Source of the DNA: Hymenobacter sp. GOD-10R
GTDB taxonomy: Bacteria; Bacteroidota; Bacteroidia; Cytophagales; Hymenobacteraceae
Assembly (NCBI RefSeq): GCF_035609205.1
Contig: NZ_CP141184.1
Location: 4,905,001 to 4,969,000 of the forward strand
Direction of reading: 5' to 3'
Length of the DNA stretch: 64,000 nucleotides
The notes beneath the pieces were generated by a model that was given only the letters and a program-made list of their open reading frames with translations, was not told the DNA's origin and ran no database searches. Both the position numbers and the translations under genes were made by a program. Below, piece after piece: positions 47,476 to 56,479 of the stretch (its first letter is position 1; every line of letters starts with the position of its first letter).

Positions 47476-50076
47476 TTACTTGCCGAGCGAAATCATATTG
47501 GTGAGCAGGCGGTAGGCGCCGGGCACGCCGGCTGGCAGTTCCCGGAAGAACGACAGACCGGTATAGATATAGTGCCCTTTGCCATAATCGGCTACGAGAA
47601 TAGCGCTTTCCTTTGGTTTTTCATTAGGGTCGTGGCTGCTGATGATGGTCTGGTACTTCTCGTCCCACTGGCTCGGATAGTAGAGACCTTGCTCCTGCAC
47701 CCAACCTTCAAAGTCTTTGGCGCTGATCTTATTAGGCGCGTTCAGCAGTGGGTGCTGGGGTTTGAGGAAGGTGACGGGCGCATTTTCCACCGTCACGCGG
47801 TCGGTGGATAGCGTGAAGGGGTACGGCCCAATTTGCGGCATCACGGTGCCGCGGTTCACCACGTATTCCACCACGAGGTTGCCGCCGTCTTTCACGTAGT
47901 CGAGCAGGATGGGCTGGAGCACCTTCAGGCGGTCGAGCACGTTGTAGGCGCGCACGCCAAGCAGCACGGCATCGAAGCGACGCAGGTTTTCGGGCGTGAT
48001 GTCGGTTTCCTTCAGCAGCGTGACGGTGTAGCCTACCTGGCGCAGAGCGTCGGGCACTTCGTCGCCGGCGCCCATGAGGTAGCCGATCTGCTGGCCTTTG
48101 CGCTTCAGATCCACTTTCACCAGTGGCGCTACAGCTTCGGGGAAAAGCGTTTGGGTCGGGATGTGGTTGTAGGCGATGGTCTGGATGCCACGCGAATACT
48201 GCTGCCCATCAACCGTGGCCACGGCGCGAAGCTGACCAGCACTTTCCTGGCTCCCAGTGGGCTGCACCTGAAACTGAATGGTGCGTTCTTGGTCTTTCGT
48301 ACCTAGGTCGAAGCTAGCCGACGCGGGTTCGGATTTCCAGCCGGCGGGCAGCGCCAAAGCTAGGGTACCACGCACCCCATCGCGCCCAGCTCGCACCGTC
48401 ACCGGGACAGTCTTCGGCTGGTTTTCGGAGAAGACATACGCTTTGCCGCCGATATTCACGGCAACGGTTGGCACTACAGTCAGAGGCTGGTACAGCTCAC
48501 CTTGTACCGGATCAGTGTGCTTGTACTGAACAGGCACCGTATAGTAGGTAGATATTCCTTGTGTTACTACCTCTAAGGTCACTCCGATAGAAGCCGGGCT
48601 TTCAGGTCGGCCAATAAGGTTCTGCCTGTTAATAGTTAACCATTGCTTTGAACTACCGCCCGTACGAGCGGTGGAATCCGCTTGATCTAACGCAAGCTTA
48701 GCGGGTACCGCATACATGCCCACGGTACCTGGTTCTACTAACCAATAGGGCTGCGAGACAGGCGAGTTAGTACTCAATGGCAATTGCAAGGTCAGACGTA
48801 GCGTTTGACCTTGCTTCAATTCTTTGGTTTCCGGTGCCGCCTGGCTGAAGCCTTCTGCCCATACCTGACGCACGGCAACAGAACTTGCTGACTGGTTTAT
48901 TGCCTCTACCGTAATGGTAGCCGTTTGACCTGGGGCCACAGTAGCCGTTGTAGCCGTGGCTTCTAGGTATAAGCCTAGGCACGCTTGAATAAGTTGTTCC
49001 GTTTGCTGTTCTTTGGTAAGAAGCCAGAAGTACTCCGGGCGTTGCTGCGCATTTTTGTCTCCCTGCTTAGCAGCTCGCAACGCAGGCAAATTACTCAGAG
49101 CTGCCCGCACCTTTACCAGCCCCGCCACACTCGCCGACGGATTTGCCGGATCATACTTCTTAATAACGTCATCGATCAACTTCCCCACCGCCACGCCACC
49201 CGGCACGCGGTTCCAAGTCATATCCACGCCTTCAAACGGATCCTTCGCTGCCTTCTCCCCTTTCACCGGTTGAAAATACTCCAGCGCCTCGCCACGTGTA
49301 GCAGCCGAGCCGAAGCCTTGGCTTTTGTGGTTGGAACGGCTGGTAGCCGCAATTTCGCCGTAGCTCTGACCTAGGAAAGCATTGTAGCCGCCCGCATCGA
49401 GGCTCAAGTAGCCGGTCATTGATTCACCGGGCTTCACGAAGAAGCTGCCCGTATTCCAGAGCAGACGCTTGGGCTGCCAAGCTTGCACGTACTTCAGCTG
49501 CTCGGGGAAGCGCTTGGGGTCGCCGGCCGCATCGAAGGCTTCGGCGGCCAGGATGGCGGAAGCCGTGTGGTGGCCGTGGCCCGCACGAGCATCGGGCGGG
49601 AAGCGGGTGATGAGCACATCGGGGCGGCGCTGGCGGATCACCCACACCATATCGGCGAGCACCTGCTCCTTATCCCAGATGGTGAAGGTTTCTTCAGCCG
49701 TTTTGGAGAAGCCGAAGTCGTTGGCACGGGTGAAAAACTGCCGGCCGCCATCGGTGCGGCGGGCGGCCAGCAACTCCTGCGTCCGGATGACCCCTAGCTG
49801 TTCCCGGATTTCGGGTCCGATGAGGTTCTGGCCACCGTCGCCGCGGGTGCAAGCTAAGTAGCCGGTTTCGAGCAAGCGTCCGTTGGCCATGTAGGCAATC
49901 AGGCGCGTGTTTTCGTCGTCGGGGTGGGCGGCGATGTAGAGCACCGAGCCGAGCACATTCAACTTGCGCAGACCTAGGGCAATATCAGCGGAGGTGTAAT
50001 GTTTAGGCGTTTGGGCGTGGGTAAGCAGCGGCAGCAGCAAGAGCAGCACCGCCGCGCGAAAGTTGTGGAGACGCAT
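47476..50076 (-). CDS. secreted PIG-L (LmbE) family deacetylase with C-terminal beta and amidotransferase-like domains
   Basis: From the ATG at 50076 the 866-residue product has a signal peptide (about 1-22, ending THAQ). The PIG-L metal site is HPDDE (residues 51-55) with HGHHTAS near residue 165, the pattern of zinc-dependent N-acetylglucosamine deacetylases. After about 300 residues come beta-sandwich domains (one with PAGWKSEPASASFDLGTKDQERT looks like a NEW3-type domain), and the last 220 residues fold like a class I amidotransferase or ThuA-type Rossmann domain (GYLMGAGDEVPDALRQVGYTVT; FDAVLLGVRAYN). It probably removes acetyl groups from extracellular or periplasmic sugars. The upstream start at 50145 would disrupt the leader. 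Confidence 0.93.
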   Translation of the reverse strand: MRLHNFRAAVLLLLLPLLTHAQTPKHYTSADIALGLRKLNVLGSVLYIAAHPDDENTRLIAYMANGRLLETGYLACTRGDGGQNLIGPEIREQLGVIRTQELLAARRTDGGRQFFTRANDFGFSKTAEETFTIWDKEQVLADMVWVIRQRRPDVLITRFPPDARAGHGHHTASAILAAEAFDAAGDPKRFPEQLKYVQAWQPKRLLWNTGSFFVKPGESMTGYLSLDAGGYNAFLGQSYGEIAATSRSNHKSQGFGSAATRGEALEYFQPVKGEKAAKDPFEGVDMTWNRVPGGVAVGKLIDDVIKKYDPANPSASVAGLVKVRAALSNLPALRAAKQGDKNAQQRPEYFWLLTKEQQTEQLIQACLGLYLEATATTATVAPGQTATITVEAINQSASSVAVRQVWAEGFSQAAPETKELKQGQTLRLTLQLPLSTNSPVSQPYWLVEPGTVGMYAVPAKLALDQADSTARTGGSSKQWLTINRQNLIGRPESPASIGVTLEVVTQGISTYYTVPVQYKHTDPVQGELYQPLTVVPTVAVNIGGKAYVFSENQPKTVPVTVRAGRDGVRGTLALALPAGWKSEPASASFDLGTKDQERTIQFQVQPTGSQESAGQLRAVATVDGQQYSRGIQTIAYNHIPTQTLFPEAVAPLVKVDLKRKGQQIGYLMGAGDEVPDALRQVGYTVTLLKETDITPENLRRFDAVLLGVRAYNVLDRLKVLQPILLDYVKDGGNLVVEYVVNRGTVMPQIGPYPFTLSTDRVTVENAPVTFLKPQHPLLNAPNKISAKDFEGWVQEQGLYYPSQWDEKYQTIISSHDPNEKPKESAILVADYGKGHYIYTGLSFFRELPAGVPGAYRLLTNMISLGK

Positions 50077-50542
50077 TCGAATAATGACAATGAAACGAGG
50101 TAAAGATACACGGAGAGCCTTGAGGTTGCGGCAGTTCTCAAACAAGTGATTCGCATGACTTACCTAGCTTCTCAATTAGAGCAGGAATATGCCGCAAAGC
50201 ACCACGACAACCAAGGAGTTTGCTGGGACCCTCATTGGGCTGTAAATATCCTCTGTACAAGATTTGTTATCTTTACCGCTACGAGTCTTTACCAAGCTTT
50301 CTAGCAACTACTGTATTCATCCAAAAGCTAGGTTAATTACTCCACTCCTTAGTACCCTTTATCCATTGCACTCAATTTCAGGCTAATACCTTCGATTATC
50401 TCTCCAACACGTCCGTTTTATTTATCTTACCTCAGCACTTATACTTTATTGAATAGAAATTTATCCTACTAAACAATATAAAGTATCCAGCACTTGTTTA
50501 CTTATATCCAGTTGTTGGAAACTTCGATCCAACAACTATCCT
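50077..50542. other. 466-bp intergenic region, AT-rich in its right half
   Basis: It separates the divergent PIG-L operon and the winged-helix gene. I see no ORF of note, no tRNA and no strong palindrome. The right half (about 50390-50520) is AT-rich. Both promoters must lie here, but no TAnnTTTG box stands out. Confidence 0.5.
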
Positions 50543-50935
50543 ATGCCTGATTCTAGCCCTTCTCCTTCACCTGTACTCGAACAGTTCGCGCATCGCATTG
50601 CTACACGTGATGAAGTGCCACCTGTTCTGCTCACGCCTGAAGCAATTCAGGAACGGCTAGGAGATGCATTGGGCGCACGCCTAGGTACCAAAGATCCACG
50701 CCGCCGCCGGACCCTAGCCCGCATAGCCTACGCCCTGATGGCAGAGCGCTGGCAAACGAATGCCCAGCTAGGTGCCGCCGCCGGGCTTACTGCCCAAGCA
50801 GCTCAACGCGTGGCTGATAACCTCGTACGCGAAGGTCTTCTGGAAGTGTACCGCGAAAAAAACACCCGCGTACAGTGCCTAAGTCGAGCCGGCGAAGATT
50901 GGCTACTTCCGCACGCACAAGGCACTGCCACTTGA
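50543..50935 (+). CDS. small winged-helix (MarR-like) DNA-binding protein
   Basis: The 130-residue protein has a flexible Ser/Pro-rich start (residues 1-12), and from about 55 a helix-turn-helix with wing: RTLARIAYALMAERWQTNAQLGAAAGLTAQAAQRVADNLVREGLLEVYREKNTRVQCLSRAGEDWL. The order of helices and the 'LVREGLLEVYREKNTR' wing follow the MarR/IclR fold. It lies next to the divergent PIG-L operon and may regulate it; this is a guess from position. It could equally be a partner of the subtilase gene. Confidence 0.72.
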   Translation: MPDSSPSPSPVLEQFAHRIATRDEVPPVLLTPEAIQERLGDALGARLGTKDPRRRRTLARIAYALMAERWQTNAQLGAAAGLTAQAAQRVADNLVREGLLEVYREKNTRVQCLSRAGEDWLLPHAQGTAT

Positions 50936-51060
50936 TACGTCTTTCTTATCCGATCTAGTGTCTTTAGCATATTTCGTTACTTTCTTCTATCGACGTCGCA
51001 CCCCTCGCCCATCTTTTATGTTGGGCAGCGTATAGTCGCTTTTCTGCTTGCATCTCACTA

Positions 51061-52704
51061 ATGTCTTTTTCCTTGTCTTCTTCCCTCAAACCCTTGCTGC
51101 TGGCGCTGTTAGTGCCTGCTGCTACCCTCGCCCAGACGCCGGCTCCACCCGCTCCTCTTACCCCTGCCGAAGCTCAGGCGCAGCAATGGTTTCACCTTGA
51201 TTTTCAAAAAGATGGTGCCGTTGGCGTGAGTACCAACCGGACGTACCAAGATCTGCTGAAAAACCGCACACCTAGCCCCACGCCCGTTATTGTGGCTGTC
51301 ATCGACGGCGGCGTAGACACGGCCCATCAAGATTTGCGGCGCGTTCTGTGGAAAAACCCCAAAGAAATTGCGGGTAACGGGCAGGATGATGACCACAACG
51401 GCTACGTAGACGATGTGTACGGCTGGAACTTCCTAGGTGGAAAAGATGGCCGCAACGTCGACATCGACACGTATGAAGACACCCGTTTGATGGCCAAACT
51501 GCAACCCTTGTATGAGGGCAAAACCCGCACGGCGGTACCAGCAGCCAAGCGCGACGAGTTCGACTTGTATACGCAGGTGAAGAAAACCTACCAGGAGAAG
51601 CTCGCCGAGAGTACCCAACAGGCGCAGCAGATTGGGCAGCTTTACGACCAAACCAGCGAAGTAGTAACGCAGGTGAAGAAGGCCCTGAACGTGGCCCGCC
51701 TCGATACGGCTACCCTGCACCACCCGCCTACGACCAATCCGGCACTGCTTGATGTCACCACCCAGCTTTATCGGGGCATCACGACCATGGGCTTTGCCGA
51801 CGCTGAAACAGTAGTAGCCGAAATGCAAAAGGCGGCCGAGCACGGCAAAACGGGCCTGGATTACTCGCTGAACCTCAAATACAATCCGCGCGACATCGTG
51901 GGTGACAACCCCGATAACACTAAAGATCACGCGTACGGCAACAAAGACGTAACGGGCCCTGACCCTGAGCACGGCACGCACGTTGCTGGCATCATTGCCG
52001 CCGACCGCGACAATAACCTAGGGGTGCAAGGCGTGGCAGCCAACGTGCGCATCATGGCGGTACGCGCCGTGCCTAACGGCGACGAGCACGATAAAGACAT
52101 AGCCAATGCCATTCGCTATGCCGCCGATAACGGTGCCCAGATTATCAACATGAGCTTCGGCAAGTATTATTCGCCCCAGCGCCCTGCTGTAGAAGAAGCC
52201 ATTCGCTACGCAGGTAGCAAAGGTGTATTGCTGGTGCACTCCGCAGGCAACGAGAACAAAGATCTGGACGTGGAGACGCAGTATCCATCGCCGCGCTTTC
52301 TGGATGGCAAGACCATTCCGAACATGATTACGGTAGGCGCCTCGGCCCGCCAAAACGACGAGAAGCTAGCAGCGGAGTTCTCTAACTACGGCAAGCGGAC
52401 CGTGGATGTGTTTGCGCCCGGCGTGAACATTTACTCGACGCTGCCCGGCAACAAGTATGGTAACGAAAGCGGCACCAGTATGGCAGGCCCCGTGGTATCG
52501 GGTATTGCCGCGGTGTTAAAGTCGTACTTCCCCAAGTTGACGCCCGCTGATCTAAAGCGCATTATCCAGCAGTCGACGGTGCCTTACCACACGGAGGTAT
52601 TGAAGCCCGGCACGCAGACCAAAGTACCTTTCGATCAGCTCTCTAACACGGGTGGTGTCGTGAACCTGTACCGCGCCGTGGAGTTGGCTCAACAGCAGCC
52701 ATAA
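51061..52704 (+). CDS. S8 family serine peptidase (subtilase) with long insert
   Basis: The 547-residue protein has a signal peptide (about 1-24). The catalytic triad is Asp in VIDGGVDTAHQ (residue 82), His in HGTHVAGI (304) and Ser in GTSMAGP (473). About 220 residues separate Asp and His, far more than in subtilisin (about 32), and this insert is helical (QVKKTYQEKLAESTQQAQQIGQLYDQTSEV). Such inserts occur in Bacteroidota S8 enzymes. No sorting domain is seen, so the enzyme is probably periplasmic or released by another path. A strong terminator follows. Confidence 0.94.
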   Translation: MSFSLSSSLKPLLLALLVPAATLAQTPAPPAPLTPAEAQAQQWFHLDFQKDGAVGVSTNRTYQDLLKNRTPSPTPVIVAVIDGGVDTAHQDLRRVLWKNPKEIAGNGQDDDHNGYVDDVYGWNFLGGKDGRNVDIDTYEDTRLMAKLQPLYEGKTRTAVPAAKRDEFDLYTQVKKTYQEKLAESTQQAQQIGQLYDQTSEVVTQVKKALNVARLDTATLHHPPTTNPALLDVTTQLYRGITTMGFADAETVVAEMQKAAEHGKTGLDYSLNLKYNPRDIVGDNPDNTKDHAYGNKDVTGPDPEHGTHVAGIIAADRDNNLGVQGVAANVRIMAVRAVPNGDEHDKDIANAIRYAADNGAQIINMSFGKYYSPQRPAVEEAIRYAGSKGVLLVHSAGNENKDLDVETQYPSPRFLDGKTIPNMITVGASARQNDEKLAAEFSNYGKRTVDVFAPGVNIYSTLPGNKYGNESGTSMAGPVVSGIAAVLKSYFPKLTPADLKRIIQQSTVPYHTEVLKPGTQTKVPFDQLSNTGGVVNLYRAVELAQQQP

Positions 52705-52723
52705 GCGCTAAAACGCAACCTCA

Positions 52724-52767
52724 CAAACCAAAAGAGACGCACAAGGTTGTGCGTCTCTTTTGGTTTG
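52724..52767. terminator. terminator with 21-bp perfect arms after the subtilase
   Basis: CAAACCAAAAGAGACGCACAA (52724-52744) and its exact complement (52747-52767) face each other across two bases. The right arm contains CTCTTTTGGTTTG. Confidence 0.9.
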
Positions 52768-52819
52768 TAGGGGTACTTATTTCTCCTACTTACGAAGCAT
52801 GCACCAGCACCTAGCTTCG

Positions 52820-52827
52820 TACCTTTG
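52820..52827 (+). promoter_or_regulatory. -7 box TACCTTTG immediately upstream of the MOSC gene
   Basis: TACCTTTG lies 5 bp before the ATG at 52833, so the mRNA should be nearly leaderless. Confidence 0.5.
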
Positions 52828-52832
52828 CTCAC

Positions 52833-53657
52833 ATGTCCGCTTCTCTTACCCTCTCCGACCTCTACATCTATCCTATTAAATCACTTGGCGGTATTCGACT
52901 AAACGAAGCCGCTGTTGAACCGAGAGGTCTGCGCCACGACCGCCGTTGGTTGGTGGTAAATGAGCGCAACCAGTTCATGACGCAGCGGCAAAACACCGAG
53001 ATGGCGCTGCTTGATGTGCATCCTGCCTATAACGGCTTCTTGCTCACGCACCGGCAGCGCCCGGAACTGCTGCCGCTCTACGTGCCTTTCGAAGCTAGCC
53101 CTGAGCGCACTTTATTTGTTACCATCTGGGACGATATGGTATTTGCTTGGCGCGCCGAAAAGGCCGCCGACGAGTGGCTCAGCTTAGCCTTGGGGCAGCC
53201 CTGCAAATTGGTGTATATGTCGGATATGGTGCGGCGCGATGTGGAACCGGAGCTAAACCCTAGAAATACGCTGGTGAGCTTCGCCGATGGCTACCCATAC
53301 CTACTTATTGGGCAAGCGGCCCTGACCGAGCTAAACACTCGTCTCGATCAGCCCGTGCCGATGAATCGCTTCCGACCGAACCTCGTGTTCACGGGCGGCG
53401 AACCTTGCGCGGAAGACACGTGGTATGAGTTTCAGATCGGCGACCTAGCTTTCCGGGCGGTATGCGCCTGCAGCCGGTGCGTCGTCACGACCATAGATCA
53501 GCAAACAGCTGAGAAAAGCAGCCACAGCGAGCCGCTGCGCACCCTAGCCACCTACCGCACCATCAACAAGAAAGTAAGGTTTGGCCAGAACGTCACGGGC
53601 CCCAAACAAGGCACGTTGCGCGTGGGCGATACCCTGACCGTCCTCAACTACAAATAA
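52833..53657 (+). CDS. MOSC-domain protein with N-terminal beta-barrel domain
   Basis: The 274-residue protein has the MOSC_N domain (LYIYPIKSLGGIRLNEAAVEPRGLRHDRRWLVV) followed by the C-terminal MOSC domain with the conserved Cys in AVCACSRCVVTTID (about residues 209-222). This is the layout of the mARC-like molybdenum proteins YcbX and MOSC-1, which handle sulfurated molybdenum cofactor to reduce N-hydroxylated compounds. No ferredoxin domain is attached. The gene has its own promoter box. Confidence 0.92.
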   Translation: MSASLTLSDLYIYPIKSLGGIRLNEAAVEPRGLRHDRRWLVVNERNQFMTQRQNTEMALLDVHPAYNGFLLTHRQRPELLPLYVPFEASPERTLFVTIWDDMVFAWRAEKAADEWLSLALGQPCKLVYMSDMVRRDVEPELNPRNTLVSFADGYPYLLIGQAALTELNTRLDQPVPMNRFRPNLVFTGGEPCAEDTWYEFQIGDLAFRAVCACSRCVVTTIDQQTAEKSSHSEPLRTLATYRTINKKVRFGQNVTGPKQGTLRVGDTLTVLNYK

Positions 53658-53664
53658 CCGATAG

Positions 53665-53684
53665 GAACGCGTCATGGCGCGTTC
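53665..53684 (+). terminator. weak hairpin after the MOSC gene
   Basis: GAACGCG (53665-53671) and CGCGTTC (53678-53684) form a 7-bp stem but no T-run follows. Its core (AACGCGTC-TGG-CGCGTT) recurs in the terminator at 54449-54486. Confidence 0.3.
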
Positions 53685-53767
53685 GTCGTTGAGCGGCTAG
53701 TACAGCACATCCTAGGCAGGCGGCCCAAGCGACAAACGCCGCGTATCACCTGCCTACATCTACTCCT

Positions 53768-54436
53768 ATGGACCTCCCCTTTCTGCTCAGATTTCTTAAC
53801 AACCTAGCTGCCAACAACAACAAAGCTTGGATGGATGCCAATCGTGCCGATTACCATCGGGCACGGGCTACGTTCACGGCATTGGTGCAGGAGCTACTGC
53901 ACGGCTTGCAGCGCTTCGACCCCGATTTGCAAGGCATCACACCTTCCGATTCGATGTTCCGGATCAACAAAAACGACCGTTTTCAGCAGAGCGACGAGCC
54001 GTATAAAAACCGGATGGGAGCCGGTATGGGCCGCGGCGGGCGCCACTCACCGTGGGCGGGTTACTTTATTGCGGTAGAGGCCAACGGCCAAACGTGGGTG
54101 GGGGCTGGCAAATGGCGCCCCGAGTCAGCGGGCCTAGCTCGTATCCGCCAAGAGATTCATTACAACGGCGCCGAGTTTCACCAGCTGCGCCAAGCTCCGA
54201 AACTACAACAACACTTCCCCGATGGCTTCGAAGGCGAGCGGCTGCAACGCCCACCGAAAGGGTACGACAAGAACGACCCCGACATCGAGTGGCTTAAACT
54301 GAAAGACTTCTTTGTGTCGCAATCGTTCACCGACGCCGAACTCCTAGCCCCCGATTTTGTGCCGCGTGTGCTAGCGAGCTTTCAGGCAGCACAGCCGCTC
54401 GTGCAATTCCTGAACCGGGCCTTGGATGGAGAGTAA
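53768..54436 (+). CDS. DUF2461 family protein
   Basis: The 222-residue protein matches the DUF2461 (TIGR02453) pattern: LPFLLRFLNNLAANNNKAWMDANRADYHRA at the start, then DSMFRINKNDRFQQSDEPYKN (the conserved R-N-D-R-F-x3-P-YK block), then WAGYFIAVEANGQTWVGAGKWRPES. The function of the family is unknown. It lies 110 bp after the MOSC gene. Confidence 0.94.
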   Translation: MDLPFLLRFLNNLAANNNKAWMDANRADYHRARATFTALVQELLHGLQRFDPDLQGITPSDSMFRINKNDRFQQSDEPYKNRMGAGMGRGGRHSPWAGYFIAVEANGQTWVGAGKWRPESAGLARIRQEIHYNGAEFHQLRQAPKLQQHFPDGFEGERLQRPPKGYDKNDPDIEWLKLKDFFVSQSFTDAELLAPDFVPRVLASFQAAQPLVQFLNRALDGE

Positions 54437-54448
54437 AGCTAATAGCTG

Positions 54449-54486
54449 AAAAGGGAGGAACGCGTCGTGGCGCGTTCCTCCCTTTT
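54449..54486. terminator. bidirectional terminator between DUF2461 and deoxynucleoside kinase
   Basis: AAAAGGGAGGAACGCG (54449-54464) and CGCGTTCCTCCCTTTT (54471-54486) are perfect 16-bp arms with a 6-base loop. Confidence 0.93.
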
Positions 54487-54489
54487 TAA

Positions 54490-55113
54490 TTAAAACAGGC
54501 CAAATAAGGTGCTGTTGATGCGGTCGATGATCGTACCTAGGTCCTCGGGATTTTGCACGTAGTCGAGGTGGCTTACGTCAACAATGAGCATCTTACCGTG
54601 CTTGTAGCTGCTAATCCACTTCTCGTAATGCTCGTTGAGGTTACGCAGGTATTCAATCTTGATGTTGTTTTCGTAGTCGCGGTTGCGCTTTTCAATCTGC
54701 TGAATGAGCTTGGGCAGATCGGCGCGTAGATAGAGCAGCAAATCGGGCGGCTCCACCATGCTAATCATCGACTCAAACAGGTTCAGGTAGTTCTGGTAGT
54801 CGCGCTCGGTCATGAGGCTCGACTCATGCAGGTTAGCCGCGAAGATGTGGGCATCCTCATAGATGGTGCGGTCCTGAATGACGCCTTTGCCGGCGCTTTG
54901 GATGGTTTTGATTTTCTGCGTTTGGCGGAATCGACTGTTCAGAAAGTACACCTGCAAATGAAACGCCCACCGGGGCATATCGTCGTAGAAATCCTTGAGA
55001 TAAGGATTATGATCTACGTCTTCTAGAAACACCTCCCAGTGGAAGTGGTGTGCCAATTTGTTAGCCAGCGTGGTTTTGCCGGCGCCAATGTTCCCGACGA
55101 TTGCAATGTGCAT
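54490..55113 (-). CDS. deoxynucleoside kinase (dGK/dAK type)
   Basis: The 207-residue protein phosphorylates deoxynucleosides in salvage. It has the P-loop GNIGAGKTT (residues 7-15), the EDVDHNPYL segment (about 31-39), the DRTIYEDAHIFAANL block (about 81-95, with Asp-Arg of the DRS motif and substrate contacts), the lid RNRDYENNIKIEYLRNLNEHYEKW, and the C-terminal DVSHLDYV. Bacteroidota commonly carry one or two such kinases. Convergent with DUF2461; a promoter box lies 30 bp upstream. Confidence 0.94.
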   Translation of the reverse strand: MHIAIVGNIGAGKTTLANKLAHHFHWEVFLEDVDHNPYLKDFYDDMPRWAFHLQVYFLNSRFRQTQKIKTIQSAGKGVIQDRTIYEDAHIFAANLHESSLMTERDYQNYLNLFESMISMVEPPDLLLYLRADLPKLIQQIEKRNRDYENNIKIEYLRNLNEHYEKWISSYKHGKMLIVDVSHLDYVQNPEDLGTIIDRINSTLFGLF

Positions 55114-55143
55114 GAGCTAGGTGCGGAACGAAAAAGTGAGCCG

Positions 55144-55151
55144 CAAAAATA
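55144..55151 (-). promoter_or_regulatory. -7 box TATTTTTG for the deoxynucleoside kinase
   Basis: Minus-strand TATTTTTG fits TAnnTTTG, 30 bp upstream of the start at 55113. Confidence 0.5.
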
Positions 55152-55280
55152 AGGCATCAGGCCAGAACCGCTGGCAATTAGTTACAGCAATAGTAAAAGC
55201 TAACCATAGACCAATAATTTCTAATTTATGTTATATTAGTCACGTGCCTTATCCACCCATGCCTATAGCTATACCAGCCG

Positions 55281-55724
55281 ATGTCTATCCCCCCCAATCA
55301 TTTAGAAACTGTACATGATATTCATGGCCAACTTCTGCTGGAGTTCTGGCATTATCAGTCTGAACAGGTACTATACGCACGCTGGTTTGGTAATATAACG
55401 GCCGAAGCAGTTATCCAAGGGGCGCAGCAAGCAACAGCGCTACAGAGTTGGCTTCACTGCCCTTTTGTATTAAACGACAAGCACGAAGCTACCGGCGACT
55501 GGAGCGAAGCAATGACGTGGCTTGAATATGAGTGGCTCCCGCAAGCTGTAAAAGATGGCCTGCGAGCCGTGGCTTACGTCTTTGCCACTGATGTGAGCAA
55601 TCAGATCGTCAGTATTGAATTTATGAAGCGCGTGCAGCCTCACATCGCCATCGAAATGTTCTATGATGCCTCTATGGCGTGGGACTGGCTAATGCGCCAG
55701 CCCCTACCTAGGGCTTCAGCCTGA
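55281..55724 (+). CDS. small cytosolic protein of unknown function (STAS-like)
   Basis: The 147-residue product is not recognised with certainty. It has no leader. The alternation of strands and helices (LLLEFWHYQSEQVLYARWFGNITAEAVIQGAQQATAL; PFVLNDKHEATGDWSEAMTWLEYEWLPQAVKDGLRAVAYVF) is that of the SpoIIAA/STAS-like proteins found as singletons in Bacteroidota. The start ATG at 55281 is preceded by an AT-rich stretch. It may be a regulatory or stress protein; this is a guess. Confidence 0.65.
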   Translation: MSIPPNHLETVHDIHGQLLLEFWHYQSEQVLYARWFGNITAEAVIQGAQQATALQSWLHCPFVLNDKHEATGDWSEAMTWLEYEWLPQAVKDGLRAVAYVFATDVSNQIVSIEFMKRVQPHIAIEMFYDASMAWDWLMRQPLPRASA

Positions 55725-55735
55725 CAGAAGTTAAC

Positions 55736-56380
55736 TTACAGGCCGTTGAAAATGTCTTTCATGTCCTTTGCCTTTTCCAAGGTTCGGAACTCGCCTTGCA
55801 ACGAGCGTATGCGCACTTTCTCGTCGATATCTAGCTGGTCGCGCACTTGGTCGTAGCGCCCATTGAGCTTTGCCAGCACTACTCCCGCAGCGGTCCAATC
55901 AGCGGTGGTCCAAGTACGGCGCTGTGCCCGCGTCGACTCCAGGAAGCGGCCGTACAAATCCGGCAGCTCGGCCGCACGCGTCGTGTTAATGTTTACTTTT
56001 TCACCCAGCAATTTAGTCTGAAGGGCTGTGGCTTTTGCAGGGTCACCTTGTATGCTTGCTTCAGCGCTCTGCTGCTCAGCGGCCCACGTCTTGTAGCGTG
56101 CTTTCTGTGCGGCGTACTTTTGCTTCGACTGCACGGAGAGGCTATCCACGGCGCGGTCGAGGCGGGCACTTTGGCGGTCATAGTCGGCCATGAGCTTGGG
56201 CCATTTGCGGTGAGCACCGGCCGAAGCACTGTCGATTTTCTGATCGACCCAGGTGCTGAAGCTTCGTAAGTCTCGTTCTACCGCCGAGGGAGTAGCCGCC
56301 GTCGTTTTTTGTTGGGCCTGGGTGGCAAAGGGCGTCAGCGTCGTCGTAAGAAGGGCAAGCGGCAGCAAGAGTCGTTTCAT
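55736..56380 (-). CDS. exported helical protein (DUF6565-like)
   Basis: From the ATG at 56380 the 214-residue protein has a signal peptide (MKRLLLPLALLTTTLTPFAT, cleaved near QAQ) and a charged, helical mature part with many Lys, Arg, Asp and Gln (FSTWVDQKIDSASAGAHRKW; DRAVDSLSVQSKQKYAAQKARYKTWAAEQQ). The upstream start at 56425 would add 15 residues that are not part of the leader. I recall such proteins under DUF6565 in Hymenobacter; the assignment is not certain. Function unknown. Confidence 0.7.
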   Translation of the reverse strand: MKRLLLPLALLTTTLTPFATQAQQKTTAATPSAVERDLRSFSTWVDQKIDSASAGAHRKWPKLMADYDRQSARLDRAVDSLSVQSKQKYAAQKARYKTWAAEQQSAEASIQGDPAKATALQTKLLGEKVNINTTRAAELPDLYGRFLESTRAQRRTWTTADWTAAGVVLAKLNGRYDQVRDQLDIDEKVRIRSLQGEFRTLEKAKDMKDIFNGL

Positions 56381-56479
56381 CGTATGCAATAGTAGGAATG
56401 TTGAATACGAACGATTGTGTTGCATCGTTCGTATTTGGTACTGTGGGAAATTCGGGCCTAAAACGGCAGTATACGCTAA

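Noticed and set aside
55121..55318. 65-codon frame before the STAS-like gene
   Set aside because: It begins inside the promoter region of the deoxynucleoside kinase and overlaps the next gene's start; composition is not protein-like.
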